From Pseudomaricurvus sp965662505 (GTDB taxonomy: Bacteria; Pseudomonadota; Gammaproteobacteria; Pseudomonadales; Cellvibrionaceae): DNA of 6,447 nt. Where the stretch lies: the NCBI RefSeq assembly GCF_965662505.1, contig NZ_CBFIHX010000156.1, forward strand, positions 1 to 6,447, given 5' to 3'. Shown here in pieces: positions 6,255 to 6,447 of the stretch (positions are counted from its first letter, which is position 1; the number at the start of each line of letters is the position of its first letter). Both the position numbers and the translations under genes were made by a program. Below the pieces are notes generated by a model. It was not told where the DNA came from, did not search any database, and saw only the letters and a program-made list of their open reading frames with translations.

Positions 6255-6307
6255 CCTAAGCTACAGGCCGAACCTATAAACCTAAGCTATAGCCCTAAGC
6301 TACAGCC
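6255..6307. repeat. Three short imperfect direct repeats
   Basis: CCTAAGCTACAGGCC (6255-6269), CCTAAGCTATAGCC (6281-6294) and CCTAAGCTACAGCC (6294-6307) are nearly identical; the last two abut and share one base. A related CACTAGC pair lies at 6200-6206 and 6216-6222. The rest of 6175-6447 shows no supported gene; an open plus frame from 6299 to the window end has only late possible starts (GTG 6407, ATG 6434). The role is unknown and may be simple local duplication. Confidence 0.5.
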
Positions 6308-6447
6308 GGATTTAATCAATCGGCAGCCAGATTAATTCTTTCTTCTCGTATTCCAGCCCATTTTGCTTGTCATCTGATTCTTCTTTTTGGCTACACCATC
6401 ACAGTTGTGCCTGAAGAGAACATCGATAATAAAATGTTGAAAGGCAC

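Noticed and set aside
6312..6335. TTAATC/GATTAA inverted repeat considered as a second terminator
   Set aside because: The short A/T-rich arms, 12-nt loop and lack of a T run immediately after make it unconvincing.
6299..6447. Open plus-strand frame running to the window end, with GTG 6407 and ATG 6434 as possible starts
   Set aside because: Neither start has a well-placed ribosome binding site, only a few codons are visible, and the upstream part has no start and no recognisable homology.
6392..6447. Minus-strand frame entering from the right edge and ending in TAG at about 6392
   Set aside because: Only 18 codons are visible, with no recognisable motif; an open frame this short is expected by chance.

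Overview
The window looks like chromosomal DNA of a gammaproteobacterium of roughly average GC, probably marine or Oceanospirillales/Pseudomonadales-like. The TrmA sequence is close to the E. coli type, and a Val(TAC)-Asp(GTC) tRNA pair follows a promoter with a TAGAAT -10 box and a GC-rich discriminator. The species assignment is inference only. No insertion sequence, CRISPR array, integrase or other mobile element was seen.

Layout from left to right. Positions 1-946, minus strand, hold the first 315 codons of trmA, the tRNA uracil-54 C5-methyltransferase. Its last ~50 codons, with the catalytic Cys, lie outside the window. A non-coding stretch of ~490 bp follows; it contains a consensus TATAAT for trmA. 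Positions 1440-3878, plus strand, hold a large exported or membrane-anchored alpha/beta-hydrolase-like protein that I place in the DUF6351 family, substrate unknown. Positions 3896-5284, minus strand, hold a membrane-anchored PAS sensor histidine kinase with no response regulator in view. It converges on the hydrolase gene with only 17 bp between the stop codons. Positions 5473-5646 hold tRNA-Val and tRNA-Asp, transcribed divergently from the kinase. A perfect 7-bp dyad sits where the two -35 boxes would face each other.

The last ~800 bp have no conventional gene but are not empty. A 28-codon, extremely acidic small ORF (6059-6145) has a good ribosome binding site, and its stop codon is built into the base of a strong intrinsic terminator. 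About 200 bp upstream is an 18-bp Pho-box-like direct repeat with a -10-like hexamer 10 bp downstream, the same spacing as in E. coli phoA. Together these suggest an independent ~300-nt transcript, possibly phosphate-starvation-responsive, encoding a microprotein or acting as a dual-function small RNA. This is the most interesting candidate for something undescribed, and it is inference from signals alone.

The genes do not form an obvious pathway. TrmA and the two tRNAs belong to the translation apparatus; the hydrolase and the kinase are separate transcription units.
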